NCBI GenBank assembly: GCA_045546275.1
Contig: JAZQCM010000031.1
Coordinates: 1 to 64,000, forward strand
Direction of reading: 5' to 3'
DNA: 64,000 bases
Origin: RGIG1927 sp045546275
GTDB lineage: Bacteria > Bacillota > Clostridia > UMGS1883
Part shown: piece by piece, positions 41,703 to 50,485 of the stretch
How the letters are laid out: each line of letters starts with the position of its first letter
Numbering within the stretch: the stretch's first letter is position 1
Program-made: the position numbers and the translations under genes
The notes under the pieces: model-generated
Database searches by the model: none
Seen by the model: only the letters and a program-made list of their open reading frames with translations
What the model was told of the DNA's origin: nothing

Positions 41703-42325
41703 TTTTTCCGTCTTGCCACCAATCTGTTAATGGTAAAGCCTAAACCCGAAAACTTTTCTTCGTATTCGGTCATTACGTTACCTTCAAAATCAGAGTTGTG
41801 CAAGTCGTTTGTTACCTCGCTCAATTCCCAGCCGTCCGCCAAAAAGCTTTCAACGGAAAAGTCGAACAAGGCTCTGTTATCGGTTTTAAAATGTATCTCA
41901 CCATCTTTTGTGAGTATTTTTTTGTACAAATCCAAAAACCTTTTATGAGTAAGCCTTCTTTTTGCATGCCTGTCCTTGGGCCAGGGGTCGGAAAAGTTAA
42001 GATAAATCCTGTCCACGCAGTTTTCAGGCAAATCACATGCCATGTGCTGCACGTCACCTGAAATAAAGCGGATGTTTTCAAGGCCTTTTTCGTGGGCTTT
42101 TTCAACTGCAAGCACAATTATGTTTGCAATCATTTCGCTTGCAATGTAGTGAATGTGAGGGTTTTTCTCCGCAAGGGTTGTAATAAATCTGCCTTTACCG
42201 CAACCAATTTCCATATGTAAGGGATGGGTTAAAAACTCCTCTTCAATAATATCTATTTTATCAGAATAAATTTCTGCACAATTGCTAAGTCTTTCATCAA
42301 GATGCTTTCGGTTTCTCTGTCGCAT
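41699..42325 (-). CDS. trmB: tRNA (guanine-N7-)-methyltransferase
   Basis: A 208-aa SAM-dependent enzyme that makes m7G46 in tRNA. Signatures are MEIGCGKGRFITTLA (SAM loop, about 40) and LNFSDPWPKDRHAKRRLTH (about 130). The length is typical. It is convergent with tRNA-Leu. Confidence 0.96.
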   Translation of the reverse strand: MRQRNRKHLDERLSNCAEIYSDKIDIIEEEFLTHPLHMEIGCGKGRFITTLAEKNPHIHYIASEMIANIIVLAVEKAHEKGLENIRFISGDVQHMACDLPENCVDRIYLNFSDPWPKDRHAKRRLTHKRFLDLYKKILTKDGEIHFKTDNRALFDFSVESFLADGWELSEVTNDLHNSDFEGNVMTEYEEKFSGLGFTINRLVARRKK

Positions 42326-42380
42326 TTAATCAGCTCCTTTAAATATTAATTATATAATTCTTTAAAAAATTAGTCAACAA

Positions 42381-42406
42381 AAAAACTTGCCACAAGGCAA
42401 GTTTTT
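42381..42406. terminator. Terminator of the secreted 245-aa protein gene
   Basis: Perfect stem AAAAACTTGCC / GGCAAGTTTTT with a 4-base loop. Confidence 0.8.
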
Positions 42407-42422
42407 ATTGTTTTTACTAAAA

Positions 42423-43160
42423 TCAAACCAACACGTTAAAGCTGCAACGAGCGGTGTCAAAGCTTATATTTCCGTCCCAGCCACGTTCAATGCTTATCTG
42501 AAGCTGGTCGTAGTCAAAGAAATACCAGCTTTCGTTTTCGTCGGTCACAGGCTGCGACAATGCGGAAAACACGCCGTTTTCCACACCCACACGATAATTT
42601 GCACCATAGAGATTGTTGTTATTGAACACGCTCATAACCTGATTGATTGTGAGCTTTCCGTATTCGTCAACAAAAAGTCCAAGGTAAGGGAAAACATCCT
42701 TAAGGCGCATGGTTATATCCACACATTTACCCTCGTAAACGCCAATGCTGTCGATTGTTAACAGATTGCTCTTAAGGGTACGGTAGTAGTACCTGGGCAA
42801 ATCACCGCTGAAGGGTGTGCCCGGATAATAGTCAACATATTCAAAGGGGCCAAGCACCTTTGCCACTTCCTCAAAAGTTGCTTCGAACAAAAATGCATGC
42901 AAGGGCAAGCACCCCTTTGCACGGTATGCATTTACCTCGTTCAAGGGCACAATGTAGCTTATTCCGCTTCTTGTGTACACTTTAGACACAGGAGTGTAAT
43001 AAAGTCCCACCTTGTTATAGCTCTCCGCTTCACTGCCCAAAATGCTGTACATCTTGCCGTCAATGGAATACATGGGAATAGTCCAGTTTTCCAAAGCGTG
43101 TGCAGGCATTGCTCCTGCCAGTATTAAAAATGTCAAAAGAGTGGCTAAAAATCTTCTCAT
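42423..43160 (-). CDS. Secreted protein of unknown function
   Basis: A 245-aa protein with a signal peptide (1-22, ending AHA). The ATG at 43160 has GGAGG 7 bases upstream; a GTG two codons earlier is less likely. The N-terminal part (MYSIDGKMYSILGSEAESYN, then ISYIVPLNEVNAYRAKG) weakly resembles the copper-amine-oxidase-N-like modules of other exported proteins here, but I do not assign it. It has its own terminator. Confidence 0.7.
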   Translation of the reverse strand: MRRFLATLLTFLILAGAMPAHALENWTIPMYSIDGKMYSILGSEAESYNKVGLYYTPVSKVYTRSGISYIVPLNEVNAYRAKGCLPLHAFLFEATFEEVAKVLGPFEYVDYYPGTPFSGDLPRYYYRTLKSNLLTIDSIGVYEGKCVDITMRLKDVFPYLGLFVDEYGKLTINQVMSVFNNNNLYGANYRVGVENGVFSALSQPVTDENESWYFFDYDQLQISIERGWDGNISFDTARCSFNVLV

Positions 43161-43224
43161 GCCCACACCTCCTTGTTAAGATTATTATAATACACATATT
43201 TGTTTTTGTAAAGATTTATGTGTT

Positions 43225-43788
43225 CTAAAAAATTTCCGCAAGCTTGAATTTTATGCTAAATTCAGGTTTTTCGTTGGCAACAACGGAATAATTTTTACCA
43301 AAGGTAGCTTTTAAAAGCTCACTTTGAGTGTCGGTTGCCGCATCTACCATGCAAAGCGGAGGAAAAAGCACGCACCACCAGTTTTCGCCGACTCCCTTAC
43401 CTAAAACAACTCTTACTGCCTCATACTCCCCTTTTGGCAGAGCAAAGCCATCGTAATACTTTGTGGGAAAGCTGAAATTCCCCATTTCCACCCTTGCGGT
43501 GTAGCTAAAGCCTTCATTTTTTAAAACTTCATTTGCTCTTTTTTCAATTTTTTCAATATTTTGTTTGATGTCCTCATATTTTTCAATGTGCTGCATTTGG
43601 GACAAAATGCTGTCTCTTACCTTTAGTTTAACCCTTTGATCACTTTCCTCGTTACTGTTTGCCACAACGTGAAGCCTTATAATATTTTCCGCAATTTCTG
43701 CCGACAAATTTTCCGAGTAGCACACAACACAGCTTGATATAAAAGCACCAATCAAAAAGCTGAGAGCAATTTTTTTCAAATATACCAA
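43225..43788 (-). CDS. spoIIR: Stage II sporulation protein R
   Basis: A 187-aa exported signalling protein made in the forespore that triggers processing of pro-sigma-E in the mother cell. The diagnostic segment is IRLHVVANSNEESDQRVKLK (about 38-57); the C-terminal half contains KGVGENWWCVLFPPLCMV. An N-terminal membrane or signal segment (1-30) is present. It shows that the host can sporulate. Confidence 0.94.
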   Translation of the reverse strand: MVYLKKIALSFLIGAFISSCVVCYSENLSAEIAENIIRLHVVANSNEESDQRVKLKVRDSILSQMQHIEKYEDIKQNIEKIEKRANEVLKNEGFSYTARVEMGNFSFPTKYYDGFALPKGEYEAVRVVLGKGVGENWWCVLFPPLCMVDAATDTQSELLKATFGKNYSVVANEKPEFSIKFKLAEIF

Positions 43789-43827
43789 CTCCTTCGTATA
43801 TCTGAATTATTGCCCTCAGCCATAAAT

Positions 43828-44418
43828 TTATTCAAGATTTCCCTTGATAAGGTACGATATTCTTTTGTATATCACAAGCATTATAACTGTGCATATAATT
43901 CCCTTTATAAAAGTAAAGGGCACATTAAAAATCAAAAGGCATTCCCACAGTGTGTCTGCCTGGGGTAAAATTGCGTTGTACATTTGTATAATGGCATTTA
44001 TCGACAGCATGAACTTGTCATACAAAGGATAAATAATGAAATAGTTTGTGAAAAATCCACCCACTGCCATTATCAAAGAGCCTGCCACAAGACTTACGAT
44101 TGCCATTTTCTTTGTTTTTTTAGCCTTGTAAATAAGACCTGTAGGCAACACAAACATAACACCTAAAAGAAAATTACTGATTTCGCCTATATAGCCCGAG
44201 TAGGAAATGAGCGAATGAAGAATGTTTTTAACCGCACACACTCCCACGCCCCACCAAGGACCTAACGCCATTGCACCAATAAGAGCCGGAAGCTCGGAAA
44301 TGTCCAGTTTAATAAAGGAGGGCATTACCGCCACAGGAAGCTGAATGTACATAAGTATTGTTGCCACAGCACTGAGCATTGCCGTAACAGTGATTTTTCT
44401 TGTTTTACTGTTTCTCAT
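43828..44418 (-). CDS. ribU: ECF transporter S component, probably riboflavin (RibU-like)
   Basis: A 196-aa membrane protein with about six helices. The PSFIKLDISELPALIGAMAL motif (about 33-52) is typical of RibU-type S components that capture riboflavin and work with a shared EcfAAT energy module, which is not in the window. An FMN riboswitch and terminator directly upstream strongly support riboflavin as substrate. AAGGGGCG precedes the ATG. Confidence 0.92.
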   Translation of the reverse strand: MRNSKTRKITVTAMLSAVATILMYIQLPVAVMPSFIKLDISELPALIGAMALGPWWGVGVCAVKNILHSLISYSGYIGEISNFLLGVMFVLPTGLIYKAKKTKKMAIVSLVAGSLIMAVGGFFTNYFIIYPLYDKFMLSINAIIQMYNAILPQADTLWECLLIFNVPFTFIKGIICTVIMLVIYKRISYLIKGNLE

Positions 44419-44443
44419 ATTTATCGCCCCTTATCATAAAATG

Positions 44444-44476
44444 AAAAAGCTCCGTACAATAATATACGGAGCTTTA
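44444..44476 (-). terminator. Riboswitch-controlled terminator
   Basis: Minus-strand stem AAAGCTCCGTA / TACGGAGCTTT followed by a T run, between the FMN aptamer and ribU. It would end transcription when FMN is bound. Confidence 0.8.
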
Positions 44477-44513
44477 AATAGCAAAATAACGAAAATCTCA
44501 CGATTTTCTTTTT

Positions 44514-44626
44514 TTCTTCTCACATCCGGACTATACCGTCGGTTGAGGAATTGCACCTCATCAGCCACAAAAGTGGGTCGCAGACTATACTGCCGGTGGG
44601 GAATTGCACCCCGCCCCGAAGAATAT
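44514..44626 (-). ncRNA. FMN riboswitch (RFN element)
   Basis: On the minus strand all RFN blocks are present in order: TTCGGGGCGGGGTGCAATTC, CCCCACCGGCAGTATAGTC, CGACCC, GAGGTGCAATTCCTC, AACCGACGGTATAGTCCGG and a closing ATGTGAGAAG. It lies upstream of an ECF S component with an intervening terminator, giving repression by FMN at the transcription level. Confidence 0.96.
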
Positions 44627-44682
44627 TAAGTTTTAAGGTTAAAGTTATCACAGAGAGGCTACGCCTCTCTGTGAGCCTTAAA

Positions 44683-45024
44683 TCAGATCTTTTCCTTAAC
44701 CTTTGCAGCCTTACCAACTCTGTCTCTGAGGTAGTAGAGCTTAGCACGACGAACCTTACCGCTTCTAACCTTTTCGATTCTGTCGATAGAGGGAGAGTTT
44801 ACGGGGAAAGTTCTTTCAACACCAACACCGTAAGATACTCTTCTTACTGTGATTGTCTGCTGAATGCCGCCATGCTTCTTGGAGATGATTGTTCCTTCGA
44901 ACATCTGGATTCTCTCCTTAGCACCTTCTTTTACCTTAACATAAAGCTTAATTGTATCACCAATGTTAAGTTCGGGAAGGTCGGATCTGAGCTGATCCTG
45001 TGTGATAGATCTTAAAATATCCAT
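44683..45024 (-). CDS. rplS: 50S ribosomal protein L19
   Basis: A 113-aa ribosomal protein at the 30S-50S interface. The start at 45024 (MDILRSITQDQLRSDLP) follows AAAGGAAG. The signature VRRVSYGVGVERTFPVNSP is near 70, and the C-terminal AKLYYLRDRVGKAAKVKEK is typical. The gene is alone here; in many Firmicutes it follows trmD. Confidence 0.97.
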   Translation of the reverse strand: MDILRSITQDQLRSDLPELNIGDTIKLYVKVKEGAKERIQMFEGTIISKKHGGIQQTITVRRVSYGVGVERTFPVNSPSIDRIEKVRSGKVRRAKLYYLRDRVGKAAKVKEKI

Positions 45025-45027
45025 CGT

Positions 45028-45090
45028 TACACTTCCTTTCTTTAATTGAGCGTTCATGCGAAGGTTCTGCAGAGGACCGCCTTTTAATTT
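45028..45090 (-). promoter_or_regulatory. Candidate L19 leader
   Basis: The minus-strand leader of rplS contains GGCGGTCCTCTGCAGAACC followed by GCATGAACGC, resembling the autoregulatory L19 leader of Bacilli. I could not align the complete structure from memory, so this is tentative. Confidence 0.45.
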
Positions 45091-45141
45091 GCCATAACAT
45101 ATTAACACACTTTGTTTTATAATGCAAGCATTTTTTTAAAT

Positions 45142-45762
45142 TTATTTTAAATTCATTCTGATTTCTTCCACAACTCCCGAAATTACCAGCTTTGTTTCGG
45201 TTGTATCAATCTTAATGGGGTCAAAACCGGAGCGTGGGGTTTCGCTTGTGAGGGTTACAATATTGCCCTGGCGGTGATACCTCCGCACAATTGCCTCGCC
45301 CTTTTCGGTGAGCGCCACAACAATGTCGTTATTGTCAGCATAATTCTGTATGCGGACAATGAGCATGTCCCCTTTTTGAATACGTGCACGTATCATGGAG
45401 TCGTCACGTGCCACAAAAGCATAGTATTCTCCGCCGTGCATTTCCTTGCGGCTCATGTAGGCTGTGCCCAAAACATCGTCAATGCAGGGGATGCCGCTTA
45501 TGCCGAGCCTGTTCACAACATAAACCTCTTTCACCGAAGGGTCCTCGTGAATTTCGGGACTCTCTTCAAGTCCTGCAATGAAGGCTAAGCTCACGCCAAA
45601 AATTTCCGCAACACGGGTAATGTATTTTATGCTCGGTGTGCTGTAGCCTGTTTCGTAAGCTTTCACGCTACTTTCAGTAGCCTTTGTTAAAAGTGCCATC
45701 TGCTCTGTTGTAAGACCTGCATTAACACGTAATGAATAAAGTTTCTGACTTGTATTTTCCAT
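45142..45762 (-). CDS. XRE repressor with S24 peptidase-like domain
   Basis: A 206-aa regulator with a helix-turn-helix at 8-62 (GLTTEQMALLTKATESSVKAYE in part) and an S24 domain at about 90-200 (ARDDSMIRARIQKGDMLIVR with the Ser; Lys position replaced by IVRRYH). The loss of the canonical Lys (R-R instead of K) suggests that self-cleavage may not occur, although the alignment is by eye. The start at 45762 is set by GAGG 7 bases upstream. No partner operator was found. Confidence 0.8.
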   Translation of the reverse strand: MENTSQKLYSLRVNAGLTTEQMALLTKATESSVKAYETGYSTPSIKYITRVAEIFGVSLAFIAGLEESPEIHEDPSVKEVYVVNRLGISGIPCIDDVLGTAYMSRKEMHGGEYYAFVARDDSMIRARIQKGDMLIVRIQNYADNNDIVVALTEKGEAIVRRYHRQGNIVTLTSETPRSGFDPIKIDTTETKLVISGVVEEIRMNLK

Positions 45763-45780
45763 CATTTTTCCTCATAAGTA

Positions 45781-45808
45781 AAGGCTGTCGAACACTCAAC
45801 AGCCTTTA
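45781..45808 (-). terminator. Terminator of yajC
   Basis: Stem AAAGGCTGT / ACAGCCTTT directly after the yajC stop. Confidence 0.7.
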
Positions 45809-45811
45809 ACC

Positions 45812-46168
45812 TTATTCTTCAATCTCGTATTCGTCTTCTTCGTCTTCGTGTACTGTGAGAACAGACTTGATTGCAGTTTTTTCAAATGTAATCTTTGTCT
45901 TGTTTGCACCTGTTTCGATAACTACTCTGTCATCCTTAACGTTAACAATGTTACCCATAATACCGCCAATTGTGATGATTTCATCACCCTGACGAAGGTC
46001 GTTTAACATTCTTCTTGTTTCCTTTTCTCTCTTCTTCTGGGGACGGATAAGAAGGAAATAAAAGATTGCCACCATAACAACAAGATAGCCAACTGTCATA
46101 GTCATGGAGCCTGTACCTGCCGCTGTTGTAGCAGCTGCGGCTTCACCGCTTGCAAATGCTGTGATCAT
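45812..46168 (-). CDS. yajC: Preprotein translocase subunit YajC
   Basis: A 118-aa single-span membrane protein of the Sec holo-complex. The Ala/Thr-rich N terminus is followed by a membrane helix (about 25-42) ending in YFLLIRPQKKREKE, the family hallmark, and the cytosolic domain has RQGDEIITIGGIMGNIV. The acidic tail EDEEDEYEIEE is longer than usual. secD/secF are not next to it. Confidence 0.93.
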   Translation of the reverse strand: MITAFASGEAAAATTAAGTGSMTMTVGYLVVMVAIFYFLLIRPQKKREKETRRMLNDLRQGDEIITIGGIMGNIVNVKDDRVVIETGANKTKITFEKTAIKSVLTVHEDEEDEYEIEE

Positions 46169-46187
46169 ATTAATTACCTCTTTTCTT

Positions 46188-46760
46188 TTAATTTAAAATA
46201 TACTCTGCAATTTTCATTGCACAATCATGCTTTTTTTCAATGTCTTTATCCATGGCACTATCCATTTCGGAAACCTTTCTCACCGCCAGATAAAGCCTTT
46301 CATTTTTTGGAAACCCTAATTTTTCTGCCTTTTCGTTTCCCTCCAGACTGATTGCAACAGTCTGCCCGTCGGCGTTTTTAAAGCCATCACCAAAATGCGA
46401 CAAATCTTCAAAAACATCGTATGCGGAGTTTAAGATTACATAAGGCGCTGTTAAAACATACACTCTTGCAGTGCCTAAGCCAATGGCGTTGGTCATTTTG
46501 CGCCTTGCTTCCTCCTGGTTTAAGTCTTCGTTGAAAACAATTTCCATCAAGCTGACATTTACCACTCCGTCATCTGTTAAATCGTGGCACACATTTTCAA
46601 GCTCTTTAACATTTTCATTAAACTTCTCCTGCGAAACAAAATTGTTTCCTATGTACGCAATAAAAATATCTGCTTCAACCTTGCCCACGCAGCTTTTAAC
46701 GCAAACTGCAATGCCGATGACAACCGCCAGAATAAGCGCCACTTTATGCCATTTTTTCAT
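46188..46760 (-). CDS. Membrane-anchored or exported protein of unknown function
   Basis: About 190 aa. The start at 46760 (MKKWHKVALILAVVIG) gives a clean signal-anchor; an in-frame ATG 33 bp upstream lacks a ribosome-binding site, but AAGGG before 46760 is also somewhat distant. The exported part is mixed alpha/beta (EEARRKMTNAIGLGTARVYVLTAPY) without a recognised domain. It ends 20 bp before yajC, so the two may be co-transcribed. Confidence 0.7.
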   Translation of the reverse strand: MKKWHKVALILAVVIGIAVCVKSCVGKVEADIFIAYIGNNFVSQEKFNENVKELENVCHDLTDDGVVNVSLMEIVFNEDLNQEEARRKMTNAIGLGTARVYVLTAPYVILNSAYDVFEDLSHFGDGFKNADGQTVAISLEGNEKAEKLGFPKNERLYLAVRKVSEMDSAMDKDIEKKHDCAMKIAEYILN

Positions 46761-46907
46761 TATACTTTCAACCCTTACAGCATAATCTTTCATTACGATA
46801 TTATACTATATTTACCCCTGTTCGTCAAGTCGGGCATTTTAAATTTTTTTGTCGGACACAAAAGGAAAAGCATTACTTTTAATATTTCACACCTGTACAC
46901 TACCTTG

Positions 46908-47801
46908 TTAAACCCATGCATTTTTTTCTTTATCCCATTTTTTCAAAAGTTCGTCCTCGTCAACAATAGCCTGCCACACGGGAGACAGGAAGCACACTAT
47001 TGCACTAATAACTTTTTCAAAACCAAGCTCGCTCATTTTAATGGTTCGTAAAAAGTAATTCCATTTTGCAATCATTTCGGCATCTTTTGCAAACTCCTCA
47101 ATCTTATTAAGACTATCTCTGCTATATGGGGTACCTCGGTTTTGGAGCGTTTCGAAAATTGCTTCCTGCAGTTTTCGTCCGTCAAAATCGAACATATCAG
47201 AAAGATAATACACATCGTAAAAATCCTTCATTCTGCTCGTCATTTCAAGTCTTTGAAGTATTGCATCAAATTTTTCAGCAATAGTACTTTCGATTGAATA
47301 TGTACTGATTTCAGGTTTTGTGAATTCATCAAGCTGGACTGGTATAACTCTTTTTTCAGTTTTGGGAACAACAATGTCACCAACACCCAAATCTACACTA
47401 AACGGTGTTCTTGTATTTTTAATTTTACCGATTATCTGAAATGAAACACCCGTGTACTTTCTTTGTGGAGAAATAGCTTCAAATGCTTTTGCTGAAAGTT
47501 CTATAAAATCATTTCCCGTATCTACCGCCAAAATATCGGATACTATTTTTTCTATTGCTTCAATGCTGTTGGGGATTTGTTGCAGAAGGAAATCAACATC
47601 TATTGTTGCTCTGCTTTCAAAGTTTGTAAGTGTGTATATAAACAGTCCACCTTTTAATACAAGATTGTCAGCATATTCAGACATGGAAAGCTTCCTTAAA
47701 AACTCTTCCTGACAAAATAATTGCAAATGAAGCTGCAGCGGCTTTCCTGTTTGTTTTGCTTTATTCTTAAGTTTGGCAATAACCGATGACCCTTTATCCA
47801 T
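46908..47801 (-). CDS. AbiEii/AbiGii-type nucleotidyltransferase toxin
   Basis: A 297-aa DNA polymerase beta-like nucleotidyltransferase. It shows LVLKGGLFIYTLTNFESRAT with the following DVDFLL metal motif (about 55-75) and a second conserved block with EKFDAILQR and KDFYDVYYLSDMF (about 195-220). AbiEii toxins modify tRNA or other targets with nucleotides and cause growth arrest during phage attack. The ATG at 47801 sits in a TAATG junction with the antitoxin stop. Confidence 0.88.
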   Translation of the reverse strand: MDKGSSVIAKLKNKAKQTGKPLQLHLQLFCQEEFLRKLSMSEYADNLVLKGGLFIYTLTNFESRATIDVDFLLQQIPNSIEAIEKIVSDILAVDTGNDFIELSAKAFEAISPQRKYTGVSFQIIGKIKNTRTPFSVDLGVGDIVVPKTEKRVIPVQLDEFTKPEISTYSIESTIAEKFDAILQRLEMTSRMKDFYDVYYLSDMFDFDGRKLQEAIFETLQNRGTPYSRDSLNKIEEFAKDAEMIAKWNYFLRTIKMSELGFEKVISAIVCFLSPVWQAIVDEDELLKKWDKEKNAWV

Positions 47802-48541
47802 TACAGCCACACCCCTATTCTCTCTCTTACTTTTTTGTGAATATTGCGTTTTTTAGCATATTCTAAAAGATTGGATATGTTTTTAGTAGTATCATTTATA
47901 TAGTTTATAATAGCCGTATTGTAGATTTCCCGTTCCATTTTATTCTCGTGTTTTATGCACTCACAAATCAGTCTGTCTTTGTCAAATATTTTCAGTGTGC
48001 AATCTTCATATTCAGCATCCCCAACTCCGTATCCAAGATGAGTTTTATCTATATAATGAGGTTTTACATACGGATAGTCTATATTGAATCTTGCCTTTGA
48101 GGCATTCCTGTCTATGGCAATATCCCATGCAAGGGGCGTTCTGTTACTGTATCCGTAGTAAAACAAAGCAGTTGTCATGCAAATAATTCCATCTGGATAA
48201 AGTTGCCCGATAAGCTTTGCCTCACTGTGGTTTTCTGTGTGCGCAACAATTCGGTAACAGCCTTGTTTCACTCGTTCGATATATCCGGCATTTATCAACT
48301 CACCTATATCTTTTGAATAAATACCCATATTGTTAAGTTCTATCGTATATATCAGCCTTTCCAATCCTTTGGTAAGGTTTTCGGGTATCGTTGTATTATC
48401 ACTAATTGCTTTAAGCGGTTTTTGAACCTCTTCAACCACCTTTGTCACAGGTTCGATAGATTTCCTTAACATTTCAGCTTGCTTTGCAACGGGAGAAAGT
48501 GATTCAATTATTTTATTATAATTTTTAACGACTTTATTCAT
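47801..48541 (-). CDS. AbiEi-type antitoxin with N-terminal helical extension
   Basis: A 246-aa transcriptional antitoxin. After a coiled N-terminal extension of about 75 residues comes a winged helix (GIYSKDIGELINAGYIERVKQG in part, about 75-100) and the AbiEi-like C-terminal domain (YPDGIICMTTALFYYG, TPLAWDIAID). It would repress its own operon and counter the toxin. The extension is longer than in the commonest AbiEi proteins. Confidence 0.82.
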   Translation of the reverse strand: MNKVVKNYNKIIESLSPVAKQAEMLRKSIEPVTKVVEEVQKPLKAISDNTTIPENLTKGLERLIYTIELNNMGIYSKDIGELINAGYIERVKQGCYRIVAHTENHSEAKLIGQLYPDGIICMTTALFYYGYSNRTPLAWDIAIDRNASKARFNIDYPYVKPHYIDKTHLGYGVGDAEYEDCTLKIFDKDRLICECIKHENKMEREIYNTAIINYINDTTKNISNLLEYAKKRNIHKKVRERIGVWL

Positions 48542-48697
48542 AAACTCACCTCAAAACAGTTTGCATTGCGGCAATTTTGTATATATTATATCTTTTTCTC
48601 TTTAATGTGTCAAGTGAAACTATGATTTTTTCCTTTTACGCAAAAACGCCTCGCAACACACTATTGCAAGGCGTTCAATGATCTGATTAGCCGTTTA

Positions 48698-48805
48698 TTC
48701 TCGCATGTATTTGCCACTTGGCGCTCCTGCGTGCCGTGGCACGCTTTTACTCGCTTCCGATTCGTTGCGCTTTCTTTGAAAGCTTACTTATCGGCAAGTG
48801 GCTTC
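48698..48805. repeat. 108-bp repeat D1
   Basis: Nearly identical (2 mismatches) to D2, exactly 156 bp away. Each copy starts TTCTCGCATGTATT, holds inverted ends GCCACTTG / CAAGTGGC and GC-rich inner hairpins (GTGCCGTGGCAC). It is open in one frame but has no gene-like properties. Confidence 0.85.
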
Positions 48806-48853
48806 TCCGACTCAAACAAAATTGCATTGATAATATAAATGGTAGCAATTTTG

Positions 48854-48961
48854 TTCTCGCATGTATTCGCCACTTGGCGCTCCTGCGTGCCGTGGCACGC
48901 TTTTACTCGCTTCCGGTTCGTTGCGCTTTCTTTGAAAGCTTACTTATCGGCAAGTGGCTTC
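48854..48961. repeat. 108-bp repeat D2
   Basis: Second copy of D1 in the same orientation. The 48 bp between the copies contain AAAATTGCATTGATAATATA and are unrelated to the repeat. Both copies lie between the toxin-antitoxin operon and the integrase end of the mobile element. Confidence 0.85.
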
Positions 48962-49085
48962 ATTGTGGGGATTATACCCCAACTCATCACGTATCTTTTC
49001 ATATCTTATCATTTCCTTTTAATTAAGGGATTTATTTTAGGGCACTTTTTTATAAACTCTTATAAATTTTTATAACTTTGCGTTT

Positions 49086-49109
49086 AAAAGTGGTAGAAAA
49101 AGTGGTAAA
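49086..49109. repeat. Putative integrase arm-type direct repeats
   Basis: Two adjacent 12-bp units, AAAAGTGGTAGA and AAAAGTGGTAAA, lie 5 bp beyond the int stop. Position and sequence resemble the arm (DR2) sites bound by the N-terminal domain of Tn916-type integrases. The AT-rich stretch 49040-49080 would then hold the element end, which I cannot define. Confidence 0.5.
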
Positions 49110-49113
49110 CTTC

Positions 49114-50379
49114 TCAACTTATTTTTATCTTTCCTTCAAGATTTGCAAAGCTTTTCACTTTTTTATCCAAAGTCGCCTCGTTATAAATATTCATTGTTGT
49201 CTCAATATCTGCATGCCCCATTATTTCCTGTATCACCTTTAAGTTAGTTTCATTTTCGCAAAATCTTGTGCAAAACGTGTGTCTCAAATTGTGTACAGAA
49301 AAATGCGGAAGTAGTATTGCCTCTCGATGATCTTCTCTAGCGTTCTTCTTTTCTTGCTCATTATATGCTTTGTAAATACGTTCTATAGCTCTATTCACAT
49401 TATGAGCCGAAAGAACATCGCCAAACCGGTTCATAAAGATAAACCCGCTATAACCATTAACCACAGTTTGATTAAAACCTGTTGCCATCTGGCAATTGTA
49501 CACTTCAAGCAATGCTCGCTTAACATCCGATATCATTGGAACAATTCTTGTTCCTGCACTTGTTTTTGGGGTAGTGACCTGAAAAGCACATCTTCCGCTT
49601 TCCGCTTTTCGGTATATCAAATTGTGGTTAATTGAAATCAAATTGTTTTCAAAATCACAATCTTCCCAACGCAAGCCTAAAATTTCACCAACTCTACCAC
49701 CTGTACCAAGAAAAACGGTAAACAAAGGGAGCCATTGCTTAAATTTGCTATTTCTTAAAAAATTCACAAAAGCTTCCTGCTGCGGAATTGTCAAAGCGTG
49801 TCTTTTTCCTTTTTCCCAGTTATGACTCTTCTTAATTTCCGCCATAACACCCGAGCAAGGGTTAAGTCTTATAATTCCATCTTTAACCGCTGTATTGAAA
49901 ACAGGATGTAAAATAGTATGAATTATCTCCATACTGTTAGGTTTAAATCCAATTTCATTGATGAGATGAATATAAAATTTCTTGATGTCACTGTACTTAA
50001 TCGTTGAAATCTTTCTAAATCCAATCACATCACGAACGTACTTGGTGTACATATACTTATAATTTTGTCTTGTAGACGGCTTTAACTCATACTTTGTTTC
50101 TATATAGTCATCGTAAAAATCGTTAAGTGTTATCCTTTGTGCCGCAATAGGATCTATTTCATCCTCTAAATCTTTTTCAATCCTACGGCGCATATCTCTC
50201 AACGGTTCTGTACATTTCTTGCCTTGGGGAGTTTTATCTGTTGCTACCAATCTCCAACTATAAACGCTGTTCTTAACACCTCGTTTATCCTTATAACGGT
50301 ATTCATACATACCGTCACTTCGCTGTCGTTCTCCCGACAAAAGCAGTCTACCTTTATTGTCACGTCTCTTTTCAGCCAT
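49114..50379 (-). CDS. int: Tn916-type tyrosine integrase
   Basis: A 421-aa tyrosine recombinase. The N-terminal arm-binding domain (MAEKRRDNKGRLLLSGERQR) and SAM-like core-binding domain precede a catalytic domain with R in GTGGRVGEILGLRWED (about 230), H-x-x-R in HNLRHTFCTRF (about 370) and the Tyr in TMNIYNEAT (about 402). Length and N terminus match Int of Tn916/Tn1545 and related elements. xis lies upstream on the same strand. The gene lies at the left end of the accessory region. Confidence 0.95.
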   Translation of the reverse strand: MAEKRRDNKGRLLLSGERQRSDGMYEYRYKDKRGVKNSVYSWRLVATDKTPQGKKCTEPLRDMRRRIEKDLEDEIDPIAAQRITLNDFYDDYIETKYELKPSTRQNYKYMYTKYVRDVIGFRKISTIKYSDIKKFYIHLINEIGFKPNSMEIIHTILHPVFNTAVKDGIIRLNPCSGVMAEIKKSHNWEKGKRHALTIPQQEAFVNFLRNSKFKQWLPLFTVFLGTGGRVGEILGLRWEDCDFENNLISINHNLIYRKAESGRCAFQVTTPKTSAGTRIVPMISDVKRALLEVYNCQMATGFNQTVVNGYSGFIFMNRFGDVLSAHNVNRAIERIYKAYNEQEKKNAREDHREAILLPHFSVHNLRHTFCTRFCENETNLKVIQEIMGHADIETTMNIYNEATLDKKVKSFANLEGKIKIS

Positions 50380-50485
50380 AATTATATCTCCTCCGAAAAG
50401 AAACTGACATTGTTATCATCAGTTGGTAGTTTAACACATTTTCAGCCTCATTTCAAGTAATTTTCATATATATGTACCGCTATTT

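Noticed and set aside
48718..49026. 102-codon frame with an internal protein repeat
   Set aside because: It is the translation of the two 108-bp DNA repeats; no ribosome-binding site, and the repeat is explained at DNA level.
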